Shown here piece after piece: positions 36,418 to 47,150 of a DNA stretch of 64,000 nt (within the stretch, counting starts at the first letter, position 1; each line of letters begins with the position of its first letter). Position numbers and translations under genes: made by a program. The notes under the pieces were generated by a model, which saw only the letters and a program-made list of their open reading frames with translations, did no database searches and was not told the DNA's origin. The DNA is from Poindextera sp036494815. GTDB lineage: Bacteria > Pseudomonadota > Alphaproteobacteria > Caulobacterales > Caulobacteraceae. The stretch spans positions 1-64,000 of the forward strand of contig DASXNV010000004.1 in the NCBI GenBank assembly GCA_036494815.1, read 5' to 3'.

Positions 36418-37956
36418 ATGACCGACGCGACCGCGCCAGGAGCGACGGCGGCCGGACGAAAGCCGTTATTTTCAGACCGTTATAAAGCGATCGTGCTGGC
36501 GCTGCTTTTGCTGGCCTACACCTTCAATTTCATCGATCGCACCATCATCGCCACCATCGGCCCCAAGATCCGCGAGGACCTGGGCCTGTCCAACACCCAA
36601 ATCGGCCTTTTGGGCGGGCTCTATTTCGCCCTGCTCTACACAATTCTCGGCATTCCCATCGCCCGCCTGGCCGAGCGCTTCAATCGCGTCTCGATCATCT
36701 CGGCGGCGGTGCTGATCTGGTCCGGCTTCACCGCCCTGTGCGGCACGGCGGGCAGTTTCGCGACACTGGCGGCCTATCGGTTCGGGGTCGGCATCGGCGA
36801 GGCGGGCTTGTCGCCTCCGTCCCATTCGCTGATCTCCGACTATTTCGAGCCCAAGAAGCGGGCCTCAGCGCTCGGCATCTACTCCTTCGGCATTCCGCTG
36901 GGCACCATGTTCGGGGCGGTGGCCGGCGGCTGGATCGCCCAGAACTTTTCCTGGCGCATGGCCTTCATGCTCGTGGGCCTACCCGGCGTCCTGATCGCTC
37001 TCCTGGTCAAGCTGGTGATGAAGGAGCCGCCGCGCGGCCATTCGGAGCCGGAAGTCGAAGAACGGGCGCTGAGCGTCGAGGAATTGGTCCCGGCGGCGGT
37101 TCCCGCGCCCGAGGGGCACTGGTTCGCCAAGGAGATGAGCGAACTGAAGGCTGTGACCGCTACGCTGTTCGGCAGTTGGCCGGTGCTGAACATGATCCTG
37201 GGGGTCACCCTGGCTTCGTTCGGCTCCTATGGCGCCGGCCAGTTCGTGCCGCAGTATTTCCGCTCCGCCTATCATCTGGATATAGGCCAGGTGGGCCTGA
37301 TCGTCGGTCTGGTAGGCGGCATCTCCACAGGGCTCGGCACCCTGGCCGGTGGCTTTTTGACCGACCGTTTGAGCAAGCGCAGCCCGCGCTGGTATTCGCT
37401 GACCCCGGCCATCGGCCTGACCATCGCCACGCCCATCTATATCTTCGCCTATACGCGGCCGACCTGGCAGGCGGCGGCGCTGGTGCTGCTGGTTCCTGGC
37501 CTGTTCCACTACACCTATCTCGCCCCGACCTTCGGGGTGGTTCAGAACATGGTGGAGTCGCGCCGGCGGGCGACGGCGGCGGCGATCCTGCTGTTCTTCC
37601 TCAACCTGATCGCGCTCGGCGGCGGCCCGCCCTTCACCGGCTGGCTGATCGACCATTTCGCCCAGTTCGACATCAACCACCCGGCGGCGCAGGGGTTGGT
37701 CGGCAAGCTCGCCCATCTGTTCGACGTCTCTGGCGGTTTGAACGCCAACAAGGCTTGCCCAGGCGGTGTCGCACCCAAGGCGGCCGGCGAGGCGGCCAAG
37801 GCGCTGTGCTCCGCGACCCTGGTCACCTCGACACGGGAGGGGATCGTCGTCAGCGTCTGTTTCTATCTGTGGGCCGGATTCCACTATCTGCTGGGATCGT
37901 TCGGCCTGACCCAGGCCCTGCAGCGCGCGCGCACCTTGCGCGGTGAAGCAGGGTAA
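36418..37956 (+). CDS. MFS transporter (spinster-like)
   Basis: This is a 512-residue inner-membrane transporter with about 12 hydrophobic segments. The first segment follows DRYKAIVLALLLLAYTFNFIDR, and the MFS signature GIPIARLAERFNRVSII with its basic cytoplasmic loop lies between segments 2 and 3. A long polar loop (about 205-245, EPEVEERALSVEELVPAAVP) joins the two halves. A further insert near 420-465 contains GGLNANKACPGGVAPKAAG. Substrate unknown; spinster-type relatives move lipids or sugars. AAGGGAGGGC precedes the ATG. A hairpin terminator follows. Confidence 0.9.
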   Translation: MTDATAPGATAAGRKPLFSDRYKAIVLALLLLAYTFNFIDRTIIATIGPKIREDLGLSNTQIGLLGGLYFALLYTILGIPIARLAERFNRVSIISAAVLIWSGFTALCGTAGSFATLAAYRFGVGIGEAGLSPPSHSLISDYFEPKKRASALGIYSFGIPLGTMFGAVAGGWIAQNFSWRMAFMLVGLPGVLIALLVKLVMKEPPRGHSEPEVEERALSVEELVPAAVPAPEGHWFAKEMSELKAVTATLFGSWPVLNMILGVTLASFGSYGAGQFVPQYFRSAYHLDIGQVGLIVGLVGGISTGLGTLAGGFLTDRLSKRSPRWYSLTPAIGLTIATPIYIFAYTRPTWQAAALVLLVPGLFHYTYLAPTFGVVQNMVESRRRATAAAILLFFLNLIALGGGPPFTGWLIDHFAQFDINHPAAQGLVGKLAHLFDVSGGLNANKACPGGVAPKAAGEAAKALCSATLVTSTREGIVVSVCFYLWAGFHYLLGSFGLTQALQRARTLRGEAG

Positions 37957-37970
37957 AAAGCAGTGGAACG

Positions 37971-38005
37971 GGTGGGCGGCCCGCAAAGGCCGTCCGCCCA
38001 CCTTT
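37971..38005 (+). terminator. Hairpin terminator between the MFS gene and purB
   Basis: GGTGGGCGG (37971-37979) pairs with CCGCCCACC (37994-38002), with further partial pairing inside, followed by TTTCC. It lies 15 bases after the MFS stop. Confidence 0.7.
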
Positions 38006-38038
38006 CCATACCGGGCCTGGACCGCTAAAAGCCCGCCC

Positions 38039-39346
38039 ATGATCCCCCGTTACGCCCGGCCCGAGGCCGCAGACATCTGGTCGCCGCAGACCAAGTTCCG
38101 CATCATGTTCGAGATCGAAGCCCACGCCGCCGATGCGATGGCCGATCTGGGCGTGATCCCCAAGTTGGCCGCCCAGACCATCTGGGAAAAGGGCCGCGAC
38201 GCGGTGTTCGACGTGGAGCGCATCGATGAGATCGAGCGCGAGACCAAGCACGATGTCATCGCCTTTCTGACCCATGTCACCGAGATCGTCGGTCCCGAGG
38301 CGCGCTTCCTGCACCAGGGCATGACCTCGTCCGACGTCAACGACACCACCCTGGCTGTGCAGCTGGCCAGGGCCACCGACCTTCTGATGGACGATGTGGA
38401 CCTGGTCCTGGCCGCGCTCAAGCGCCGGGCGCTGGAGCACAAGCTGACCCCCACAGTCGGCCGCAGCCACGGCATCCACGCCGAACCCACCACCTTCGGC
38501 CTCAAGCTCGCCGGCCACTACGCCGAGTTCGTGCGGGCCAAAGAGCGCCTGGCCATGGCCCGGTTCGAGATCGCCACCTGCGCCATCTCCGGCCCCGTGG
38601 GCACCTTCGCCAATGTGGACCCCCGCGTGGAGAAGCATGTGGCGGAAAAGATGGGCCTGGCGGTGGAGCCCGTCTCGACCCAGGTGATCCCGCGCGATCG
38701 CCACGCCGCCTATTTCGCGGCCCTGGCCGTGGTCGCCTCATCCATCGAGCGGCTGGCCACCGAGATCCGCCACCTGCAGCGCACCGAAGTGCTCGAGGCC
38801 GAGGAGCCGTTTGACCCGGGCCAGAAGGGCTCGTCGGCCATGCCGCACAAGCGCAACCCGATCCTCACCGAGAACCTGACCGGCCTGGCTCGCCTGGTGC
38901 GTTCGGCGGTGGTCCCGGCGCTGGAGAACGTCGCCCTGTGGCACGAGCGCGATATCAGCCACTCCTCGGTCGAGCGCGGCATTGCGCCGGACAGCACCAT
39001 CCATCTGGACTTCGCCCTGCGCCGCCTGGCCAGCGTGATGGAACGGCTGGTGATCTATCCGGAGAACATGCTGAAGAACCTGGATCGCCTGGGCGGCCTG
39101 GTTCACTCCCAACGCGTGCTGCTGGCCCTGACCCAGAAGGGCGTCAGTCGCGAGCACTCCTACGCCGCCGTCCAGCGCAACGCCATGAAGGTCTGGCGCG
39201 GCGAGGGTGTGTTCCTCGACCTGTTGAAGGCCGATCCCGACGTGCGCCCGCACCTGAGCGACGCCGAACTGGCCGACCTGTTCGACCTTGGCTACCATTT
39301 CAAGCACGTGGATACTGTGTTCGATCGGGTGTTCGGAGTCGGGTGA
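38039..39346 (+). CDS. purB: Adenylosuccinate lyase
   Basis: This is a 435-residue enzyme of the fumarase/aspartase superfamily. It acts twice in purine synthesis: on SAICAR, and on adenylosuccinate to make AMP. Family blocks are IPRYARPEAADIWSPQTKF, HDVIAFLTHVTEIVG, FLHQGMTSSDVNDT, GRSHGIHAEPTTFG and the flexible signature loop GSSAMPHKRNP. The ATG at 38039 yields the standard start. The rest of this window's pur genes lie 3 kb downstream, so purB is nearby but not in the same operon. Confidence 0.97.
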   Translation: MIPRYARPEAADIWSPQTKFRIMFEIEAHAADAMADLGVIPKLAAQTIWEKGRDAVFDVERIDEIERETKHDVIAFLTHVTEIVGPEARFLHQGMTSSDVNDTTLAVQLARATDLLMDDVDLVLAALKRRALEHKLTPTVGRSHGIHAEPTTFGLKLAGHYAEFVRAKERLAMARFEIATCAISGPVGTFANVDPRVEKHVAEKMGLAVEPVSTQVIPRDRHAAYFAALAVVASSIERLATEIRHLQRTEVLEAEEPFDPGQKGSSAMPHKRNPILTENLTGLARLVRSAVVPALENVALWHERDISHSSVERGIAPDSTIHLDFALRRLASVMERLVIYPENMLKNLDRLGGLVHSQRVLLALTQKGVSREHSYAAVQRNAMKVWRGEGVFLDLLKADPDVRPHLSDAELADLFDLGYHFKHVDTVFDRVFGVG

Positions 39347-39439
39347 GCGTGCGGTTTGGGTCGTTTGTCAGGACACCGGTCCTGGATCTATAGGTTATGG
39401 GTTTGAACTAACGGGTTTTCGCAATCAGCGAGGCTTGTC

Positions 39440-40563
<1,124 letters not shown>

Positions 40564-40567
<4 letters not shown>

Positions 40568-40827
40568 TTTCGGTGCTCATCCCCTCGCAGCTGCAGTCCT
40601 ATTGCGGAGGAGCCAGCCGCCTCGAGGCGTACGGCGAAACCATAGCCGGTGTGTTCGACGACCTCGATCGACGATTTCCTGGCCTGAAGTTCCGCGTCAT
40701 TGACGAGCAGGATCGCATTCGCCCGCACATGCGGCTGTTCGCCAACGGCGACGCGGCGCGGGATCTTGAGGCCGTCGTCTCGGCCGGGGACGAGTTGATG
40801 ATTTTCGGCGCCCTCAGCGGCGGGTAA
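40564..40827 (+). CDS. MoaD/ThiS-like beta-grasp protein with C-terminal Gly-Gly
   Basis: This is an 87-residue ubiquitin-like beta-grasp protein. It starts MISVLIPSQLQSYCGG, then GVFDDLDRRFPGLKFRVIDE and ends ELMIFGALSGG. The terminal Gly-Gly is what a sulfur carrier needs for adenylation and thiocarboxylation by an E1-like enzyme. No moaE, moaB or thi genes are near, so molybdopterin or thiamine synthesis is not the obvious role. It is translationally coupled to the BNR-propeller gene. It may carry sulfur or be conjugated to other proteins; both are inference. Confidence 0.82.
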
Positions 40828-40838
40828 GGGCCGCCGCC

Positions 40839-41162
40839 TCAGCCCTCGCTCTGAATCTGCCCGCGGGCGATCGCCAAGAGCTCATCCATCTTGCCGCGCA
40901 CCTGGTCTTCGCTGATCTTCAGGCCGGCGCCGACCAGATCCTGGGCGACCTTGCGCAGGATGGCCTCCTCGCCAGGGTGGGCGATTTCGTAGCGGACCAC
41001 GGCGCCCGCATAGTTCTCCAGATGAGGGTCTTCCAGACCCATCAGGCCAGCGGCCCACAGGCCCAGCAGGCGATTGCGCCGGGACAGGGCCTTGAACTCC
41101 AGCTCCTGCTCATGGGCGAACTTGCCCTCGAGCCCCCGCTCTCGATCATCAAAGGTCGTCAT
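40839..41162 (-). CDS. DUF1476 protein, ATP synthase zeta (inhibitor) subunit
   Basis: This is a 107-residue helical protein with the family's conserved beginning MTTFDDRERGLEGKFAHEQELEFKA and the following RRNRLLGLWAAGLMGL. In alphaproteobacteria such proteins are the zeta subunit, a ratchet inhibitor of F1-ATPase that blocks ATP hydrolysis at low proton-motive force. The N-terminal segment is the inhibitory part. It lies alone between convergent and divergent genes, away from ATP synthase genes, as is common. Confidence 0.92.
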   Translation of the reverse strand: MTTFDDRERGLEGKFAHEQELEFKALSRRNRLLGLWAAGLMGLEDPHLENYAGAVVRYEIAHPGEEAILRKVAQDLVGAGLKISEDQVRGKMDELLAIARGQIQSEG

Positions 41163-41230
41163 GACTAAGCCCCTCGTAGTACGCCTGACTGATAGGCGAG
41201 GGCGGGGGGCGGATCAATGGACGCCGGACT

Positions 41231-42178
41231 TTAGTCGTCGTGCACATCGTGGAACACGCGGTAATCGACCACCCTGCGGCCATCGGGCGCGGTCGACAGA
41301 ATGTCCGCAAACCGTTTGCTCCAAAGGATTTCGTGCGGCAGGTAGGAATGGCGTGCGTGAATCCGCTGGGCGAAGGTTTCATCGAGGCCGCTGAGCGCAA
41401 CGATGATTTCCCCGCCCATGGACGCCAGGGTGTCCTCGTTTGCGCCATAAAGCGGGCTGGTCTCGTCCAGGCGGTGCATGACCAGCCAGCTGAGCATGAA
41501 CAACGGCGAGCGGGCGCGGGTTACCGCCAGGTCCTGGAACTGGCGCATGGAATGGCCCTCGGCGGTGGTCACTTGCCGCGCCAGATGCAGTGTGACCTCA
41601 GCCTCCAGGACCTGGTTGCCCCGCTGATTGGCCGCCCGGAACATCAGGGTCGGCACGCCCTCATATTCGGTGACCACCGCGACCTTGGTGAACATGACCC
41701 GGGCGGTGGGACGCGACACGCGGGTGAAGATCAGGCCGGTGGAGACGGCGACAATGACCAGGTTGCAGAAGGTCTCGGCCGTCACCAGCAGATTGGCGTA
41801 GAGCCCCCGTGGAGTCAGCAGGCCATAGCCCACCGTCCCCAGGGTCTGTACGCTGAAGAAGAAGGCGTCGGCGAACGAGCCGGGCCGCGCTCCGGCTATG
41901 GAGTCGCGCTGCAGCAGATACAGGACGGCGAACAGCACATTGGTGGTCAGATAGACCGCCGCCAGCAATAGCAGCAGCCCCCATAGGGGCATGGTGAGGA
42001 TGCGGTGGTATAGGTCGCTCCAGCCGAGATGATCGCGGCCCAGCACCAGCACGGCCTTGTCGCGGTCGCGCACGATCGAGCGCAGCGAGTTCATCCAGGG
42101 GGCGGCCTCCGCCGGATCCTCCAGCTCACGGCCGTCCGGATCGTCCTCCGCATCGCCCATTTCGCCCACTATAACCAC
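41231..42178 (-). CDS. Inward-rectifier potassium channel (KirBac type)
   Basis: This is a 315-residue channel subunit. Two transmembrane helices (about 62-90 and 128-150) flank the pore helix and the selectivity filter TVGYG at residues 115-119. The C-terminal half (about 155-305) is the cytoplasmic Kir immunoglobulin-like domain: RPTARVMFTKVAVVTEYEG, PTLMFRAANQRGNQVLEAEV, then the ETSPLYG motif. The channel should work as a tetramer. The amphipathic slide helix precedes TM1. The start may be the ATG at 42178 or one six codons later. Divergent from purC. Confidence 0.93.
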   Translation of the reverse strand: MVIVGEMGDAEDDPDGRELEDPAEAAPWMNSLRSIVRDRDKAVLVLGRDHLGWSDLYHRILTMPLWGLLLLLAAVYLTTNVLFAVLYLLQRDSIAGARPGSFADAFFFSVQTLGTVGYGLLTPRGLYANLLVTAETFCNLVIVAVSTGLIFTRVSRPTARVMFTKVAVVTEYEGVPTLMFRAANQRGNQVLEAEVTLHLARQVTTAEGHSMRQFQDLAVTRARSPLFMLSWLVMHRLDETSPLYGANEDTLASMGGEIIVALSGLDETFAQRIHARHSYLPHEILWSKRFADILSTAPDGRRVVDYRVFHDVHDD

Positions 42179-42256
42179 GATCCCCGCTGTTTGCGCCGCG
42201 GCGCCGGTTCCTTTAAACTCGCAGACGCCTTACATAGTCAAAGGCCGAGTCGGACC

Positions 42257-42282
42257 GCGCGCGAACGATCTAGCTCGCGCGC
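42257..42282 (+). promoter_or_regulatory. Hairpin in the purC leader, possible attenuator
   Basis: GCGCGCGA (42257-42264) pairs with TCGCGCGC (42275-42282) around a 10-base loop, followed by TTTGCATTT. It lies 47 bases before the purC start. A terminator-like fold here could control read-through into the pur genes. No competing antiterminator fold was worked out, so the function is uncertain. Confidence 0.4.
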
Positions 42283-42328
42283 TTTGCATTTCGCCCGACC
42301 GCCGACCCCCCTGGGGGACGCAGGAACC

Positions 42329-43087
42329 ATGACCCGTCGCAAGAAGATCTATGAAGGCAAGGCCAAGATCCTCTACGAAGGGCCCGAGCCCGGAACCCTG
42401 ATTCAGTATTTCAAGGACGACGCTACGGCCTTCAACGGCCAGAAGACCGCGTCGCTCGAGGGCAAGGGCGTCCTCAACAACCGCATCAGCGAATATGTGA
42501 TGACGCGCCTGAATACGATCGGCGTGCAGAACCACTTCATCAAGCGGCTGAACCTGCGCGAGCAGCTGATCAAGGAAGTAGAGATCATCCCGCTGGAGGT
42601 GATCTGCCGCAATATCGCCGCTGGCTCGCTTTCAACCCGCTTCGGCCTGCCCGAGGGCCAGGCCCTGCCGCGATCGATCATCGAGTTCTGCCTGAAAGAC
42701 GACAAGCTGGGCGATCCCATGGTCGCCGAAGAGCACATCACCGCCTTCAACTGGGCCTCGCCCCAGGAAATCGACGACATCATGGCCACCACGCTGCGGG
42801 TCAACGACTTCCTGTGCGGCCTGTTCAGCGGCGTGGGCATCACCCTGGTGGACTTCAAGCTGGAGTTCGGCCGGGTGTGGGAGAACGATTTCGCGCGCAT
42901 CATCCTGGCCGACGAGATCAGCCCGGATTCCTGCCGCCTGTGGGATTCCACCACCAACGAGAAGTTGGACAAGGACCGTTTCCGCCGCGACCTCGGCAAT
43001 GTCATCGAGAGCTACACCGAGGTGGCGCGGCGCCTGGGCATCATGAACGAGATGCCGACCGTCATCCAAGGAGGCAAGACCGCGTGA
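42329..43087 (+). CDS. purC: SAICAR synthetase PurC
   Basis: This is a 252-residue enzyme that joins aspartate to CAIR with ATP in purine synthesis. Landmarks are KKIYEGKAKILYEG, DDATAFNGQK, VLNNRISEYVMTRL, IPLEVICRNIAAGS, LVDFKLEFG and ADEISPDSCRLWD. AGGAACC precedes the ATG. Its TGA overlaps the purS start (GTGA), so purC-purS-purQ form a tight operon. Confidence 0.97.
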   Translation: MTRRKKIYEGKAKILYEGPEPGTLIQYFKDDATAFNGQKTASLEGKGVLNNRISEYVMTRLNTIGVQNHFIKRLNLREQLIKEVEIIPLEVICRNIAAGSLSTRFGLPEGQALPRSIIEFCLKDDKLGDPMVAEEHITAFNWASPQEIDDIMATTLRVNDFLCGLFSGVGITLVDFKLEFGRVWENDFARIILADEISPDSCRLWDSTTNEKLDKDRFRRDLGNVIESYTEVARRLGIMNEMPTVIQGGKTA

Positions 43088-43326
43088 AGGCCAAGGTTGA
43101 AGTATTCCTGAAACCGGGCGTCCTGGACGTCCAGGGCAAGGCCATCGAAGGCGCCTTGCATGGCTTGGGCTTTGCGGACGTCTCCGGCGTGCGCGTAGGC
43201 AAGACCATCGAGTTCGACCTGGCCGGCGACGACAAGTCGGCCGCCGCCGCCGAGGTCAAGGCCATGTGCGAGCGGCTCCTGGCCAATATGGTGATCGAGG
43301 GCTACCGCGTGGAGGTCGACGCCTGA
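43084..43326 (+). CDS. purS: FGAM synthase subunit PurS
   Basis: This is an 80-residue protein, the smallest subunit of the three-part formylglycinamidine synthase (PurS/PurQ/PurL). It is recognised by AKVEVFLKPGVLDVQGKAIE and FADVSGVRVGKTIEFDLAGDD and the end MVIEGYRVEV. It starts with GTG inside the purC stop and ends sharing one base with the purQ ATG. PurS helps hand ammonia from PurQ to PurL. Confidence 0.95.
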   Translation: MKAKVEVFLKPGVLDVQGKAIEGALHGLGFADVSGVRVGKTIEFDLAGDDKSAAAAEVKAMCERLLANMVIEGYRVEVDA

Positions 43327-43988
43327 TGAGAGCCGCCGTCGTCGTCTTCCCCGGCTCCAACTGCGATCGGGACTGCAAGGTGGCCATCGAGCGCTCCACC
43401 GGCGCCAAGGTTGACATGGTCTGGCACCGGGACACCGAACTGCCCAAAGGCCTGGACCTGATCGTCCTGCCCGGCGGCTTTTCCTATGGCGACTATCTGC
43501 GCTGCGGCTCCATGGCCGCCCAGTCGCCGGTGATGCGCGAAGTCGCCGCAGCGGCCGAGCGCGGCGTGGCGGTGGTCGGCATCTGCAACGGTTTCCAGGT
43601 CCTGTGCGAGGCCCAGATCCTGCCCGGCGCGCTGTTGCGCAACGCGGCGCTGAAATATGTCTGCAAGTTCGTCGACCTGGATATCGTCAATGGCCAGACC
43701 CGCTTCACCGCCGGCTATGCCGGACGGCGCGAGGCGACCATGACCGTGGGCAATGGCGAGGGCAATTTCTTCGCCGATGACGCCACCCTCGACCGGCTGG
43801 AGGGCGAGGGCCAGGTGGTGTTTCGCTATCGCCAGAACCCCAACGGTTCGGCGCGGGCGATCGCCGGGATCATCAACGGCCCAGGCAATGTGCTGGGCGT
43901 CATGCCCCACCCGGATCGCTCGTTCGAGGCCGAGCTCGGTTCGGCGGACGGCGCGATCCTGTTCCAGAGCGCCTTGGCGTCGGCCTAA
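43326..43988 (+). CDS. purQ: FGAM synthase glutaminase subunit PurQ
   Basis: This is a 220-residue class I glutamine amidotransferase. The nucleophile is Cys87 in VVGICNGFQVL, and the His-Glu pair is found near the C-terminus in VMPHPDRSFEAELG. The N-terminal AAVVVFPGSNCDRDC is characteristic. It releases ammonia from glutamine for PurL. It is followed by a hairpin and a tiny convergent gene; purL lies about 350 bases further, so it may have its own promoter. Confidence 0.97.
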   Translation: MRAAVVVFPGSNCDRDCKVAIERSTGAKVDMVWHRDTELPKGLDLIVLPGGFSYGDYLRCGSMAAQSPVMREVAAAAERGVAVVGICNGFQVLCEAQILPGALLRNAALKYVCKFVDLDIVNGQTRFTAGYAGRREATMTVGNGEGNFFADDATLDRLEGEGQVVFRYRQNPNGSARAIAGIINGPGNVLGVMPHPDRSFEAELGSADGAILFQSALASA

Positions 43989-44015
43989 AACGCCCTCAGC
44001 TTCAAAAACGAGAAA

Positions 44016-44039
44016 CGGAGCGGCCTTTCAGCCGCTCCG
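44016..44039. terminator. Hairpin terminator between purQ and the tiny convergent gene
   Basis: CGGAGCGGC (44016-44024) and GCCGCTCCG (44031-44039) form a perfect 9-base stem. On the minus strand it is followed by GTTTCTCGTTTTT, so it should end the small minus-strand gene well. On the + strand no T-run follows; it may still help stop purQ transcripts. Confidence 0.7.
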
Positions 44040-44067
44040 CTCATCTAGCTATGGATTTTCGGGGGCG

Positions 44068-44217
44068 TTAGCGTTTATCGCCCTGGCCCGGCTGGCCCGG
44101 CTGGCCCGGCGCGCCCTGGCCCGGTTGGCGCTCGCCCTGGCGTTGCTGCTGGCCGGGAGCGGCCTTCTGCTGGCCGGGACTTTGCTGATGCTGGGGCTTG
44201 TTGGGTTCCGTACCCAT
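44068..44217 (-). CDS. Tiny Gln/Pro/Gly-rich protein
   Basis: This is a 49-residue protein with a good ribosome-binding site (GGAG, 7 bases before the ATG at 44215-44217) and a terminator after it. Its composition is extreme: MGTEPNKPQHQQSPGQQKAA, then repeated (G/Q)QP(G)Q units such as GAPGQPGQPGQGDKR. No hydrophobic residues are left for a fold, so it is probably disordered. Function unknown. The start signals and terminator favour a real gene over chance. It lies in the gap between purQ and purL on the opposite strand. Confidence 0.55.
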   Translation of the reverse strand: MGTEPNKPQHQQSPGQQKAAPGQQQRQGERQPGQGAPGQPGQPGQGDKR

Positions 44218-44335
44218 CGGCTTACTCCATTCTATGCGAGGCGATTGAAGCCGCCTCAGGGGAATCAACCATTTCCAGGCCGGATTGTTCCCCAAGATAC
44301 TCGCCCGTGACGACGAGTCCGGGTAGAAGGCGGCC

Positions 44336-46540
<2,205 letters not shown>

Positions 46541-46543
<3 letters not shown>

Positions 46544-46655
46544 ATCGCGATGCGTCTGGAGTGGAGCAATCCAGAATCACAAGTCGTGATCTGTCCTGAA
46601 GGTTCAAAGCGGGGTGCGGGCTGAAAGCCGCTTCGCGCTAAGCCTCATGCCGCTC
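46541..46655. repeat. Structured intergenic repeat element, copy B
   Basis: A diverged copy of the element at 18133. GATCGCGA (46543-46550) pairs, with one G-T/wobble, with TCGTGATC (46584-46591). The inner helix is TCTGGA (46555-46560) with TCCAGA (46570-46575). A GCGGGCTGAAAGCCGCTTCGC stretch follows at 46616-46636. Both arms of the inner helix differ from copy A yet still pair. Confidence 0.65.
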
Positions 46656-47150
46656 GAATCCCGGCCTGGAGCCTTGCTCGTTTCGAAGGGCGTCACAAAA
46701 GAATTCGCGCGGTCGCCCAGCGGCAATACCTGAGTCGATCTATCGGCGGCCAACCCACTATACGAATCGCATCGACTGAATTTCACGTCAGATCCGAACG
46801 GCACGTGCATGTTGTTTAGCTATTTCTTTATGTCGGCCGCGGTGATTTGCAGAATATCGATGTGAAAGTAAGGTGGTGACGGTATGTCGCAGCCTATATA
46901 TTTCTATATGGCGGTAGCATGGGGGGTTATTGCTGTATAAGTTCGCTATGGCTAAGCTTGTTTGTTTGCTTTCTCCGATGTTTTAGGAATGTCACACTCG
47001 GATTCGTCGCTGCTTTATAAATGCGCAGGGCTAAAAATAGCCGGATCCATGTAGAATTTCCTTGATCGTTAACGACGACTTGGGGAATATCCCCCGGGTT
47101 CCTGAAATTCTACCTGGCGTTGTTGCCGGATTCGCGCGCGGGATGTACGC
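46544..47150. other. Long AT-rich intergenic region before the GH16 gene
   Basis: This 607-base gap has no convincing gene. After the repeat element, roughly 46730-47060 is clearly richer in A and T than the rest of the window (for example CCTATATATTTCTATATGG near 46893 and TGCTTTATAAATGC near 47010). GANTC sites occur at about 46756 and 46999. A long-range inverted repeat ends it (47051-47113). This is probably the control region of the GH16 gene. Confidence 0.6.
47051..47113. promoter_or_regulatory. Inverted repeat upstream of the GH16 gene
   Basis: GTAGAATTTC (47051-47060) and GAAATTCTAC (47104-47113) are perfect 10-base arms 43 bases apart; between them lies a GGGG-AATAT-CCCC palindrome at 47082-47094. 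They end 37 bases before the GH16 start, so a looped operator or mRNA leader hairpin is possible. Confidence 0.5.

Noticed and set aside
39369..39384. Hairpin CAGGAC-ACCG-GTCCTG after purB as terminator
   Set aside because: The stem is short and no T-run follows; it may be chance.
46544..47150. Prophage or mobile element in the AT-rich gap
   Set aside because: No integrase, transposase, target-site duplication or tRNA end is present; only composition differs.
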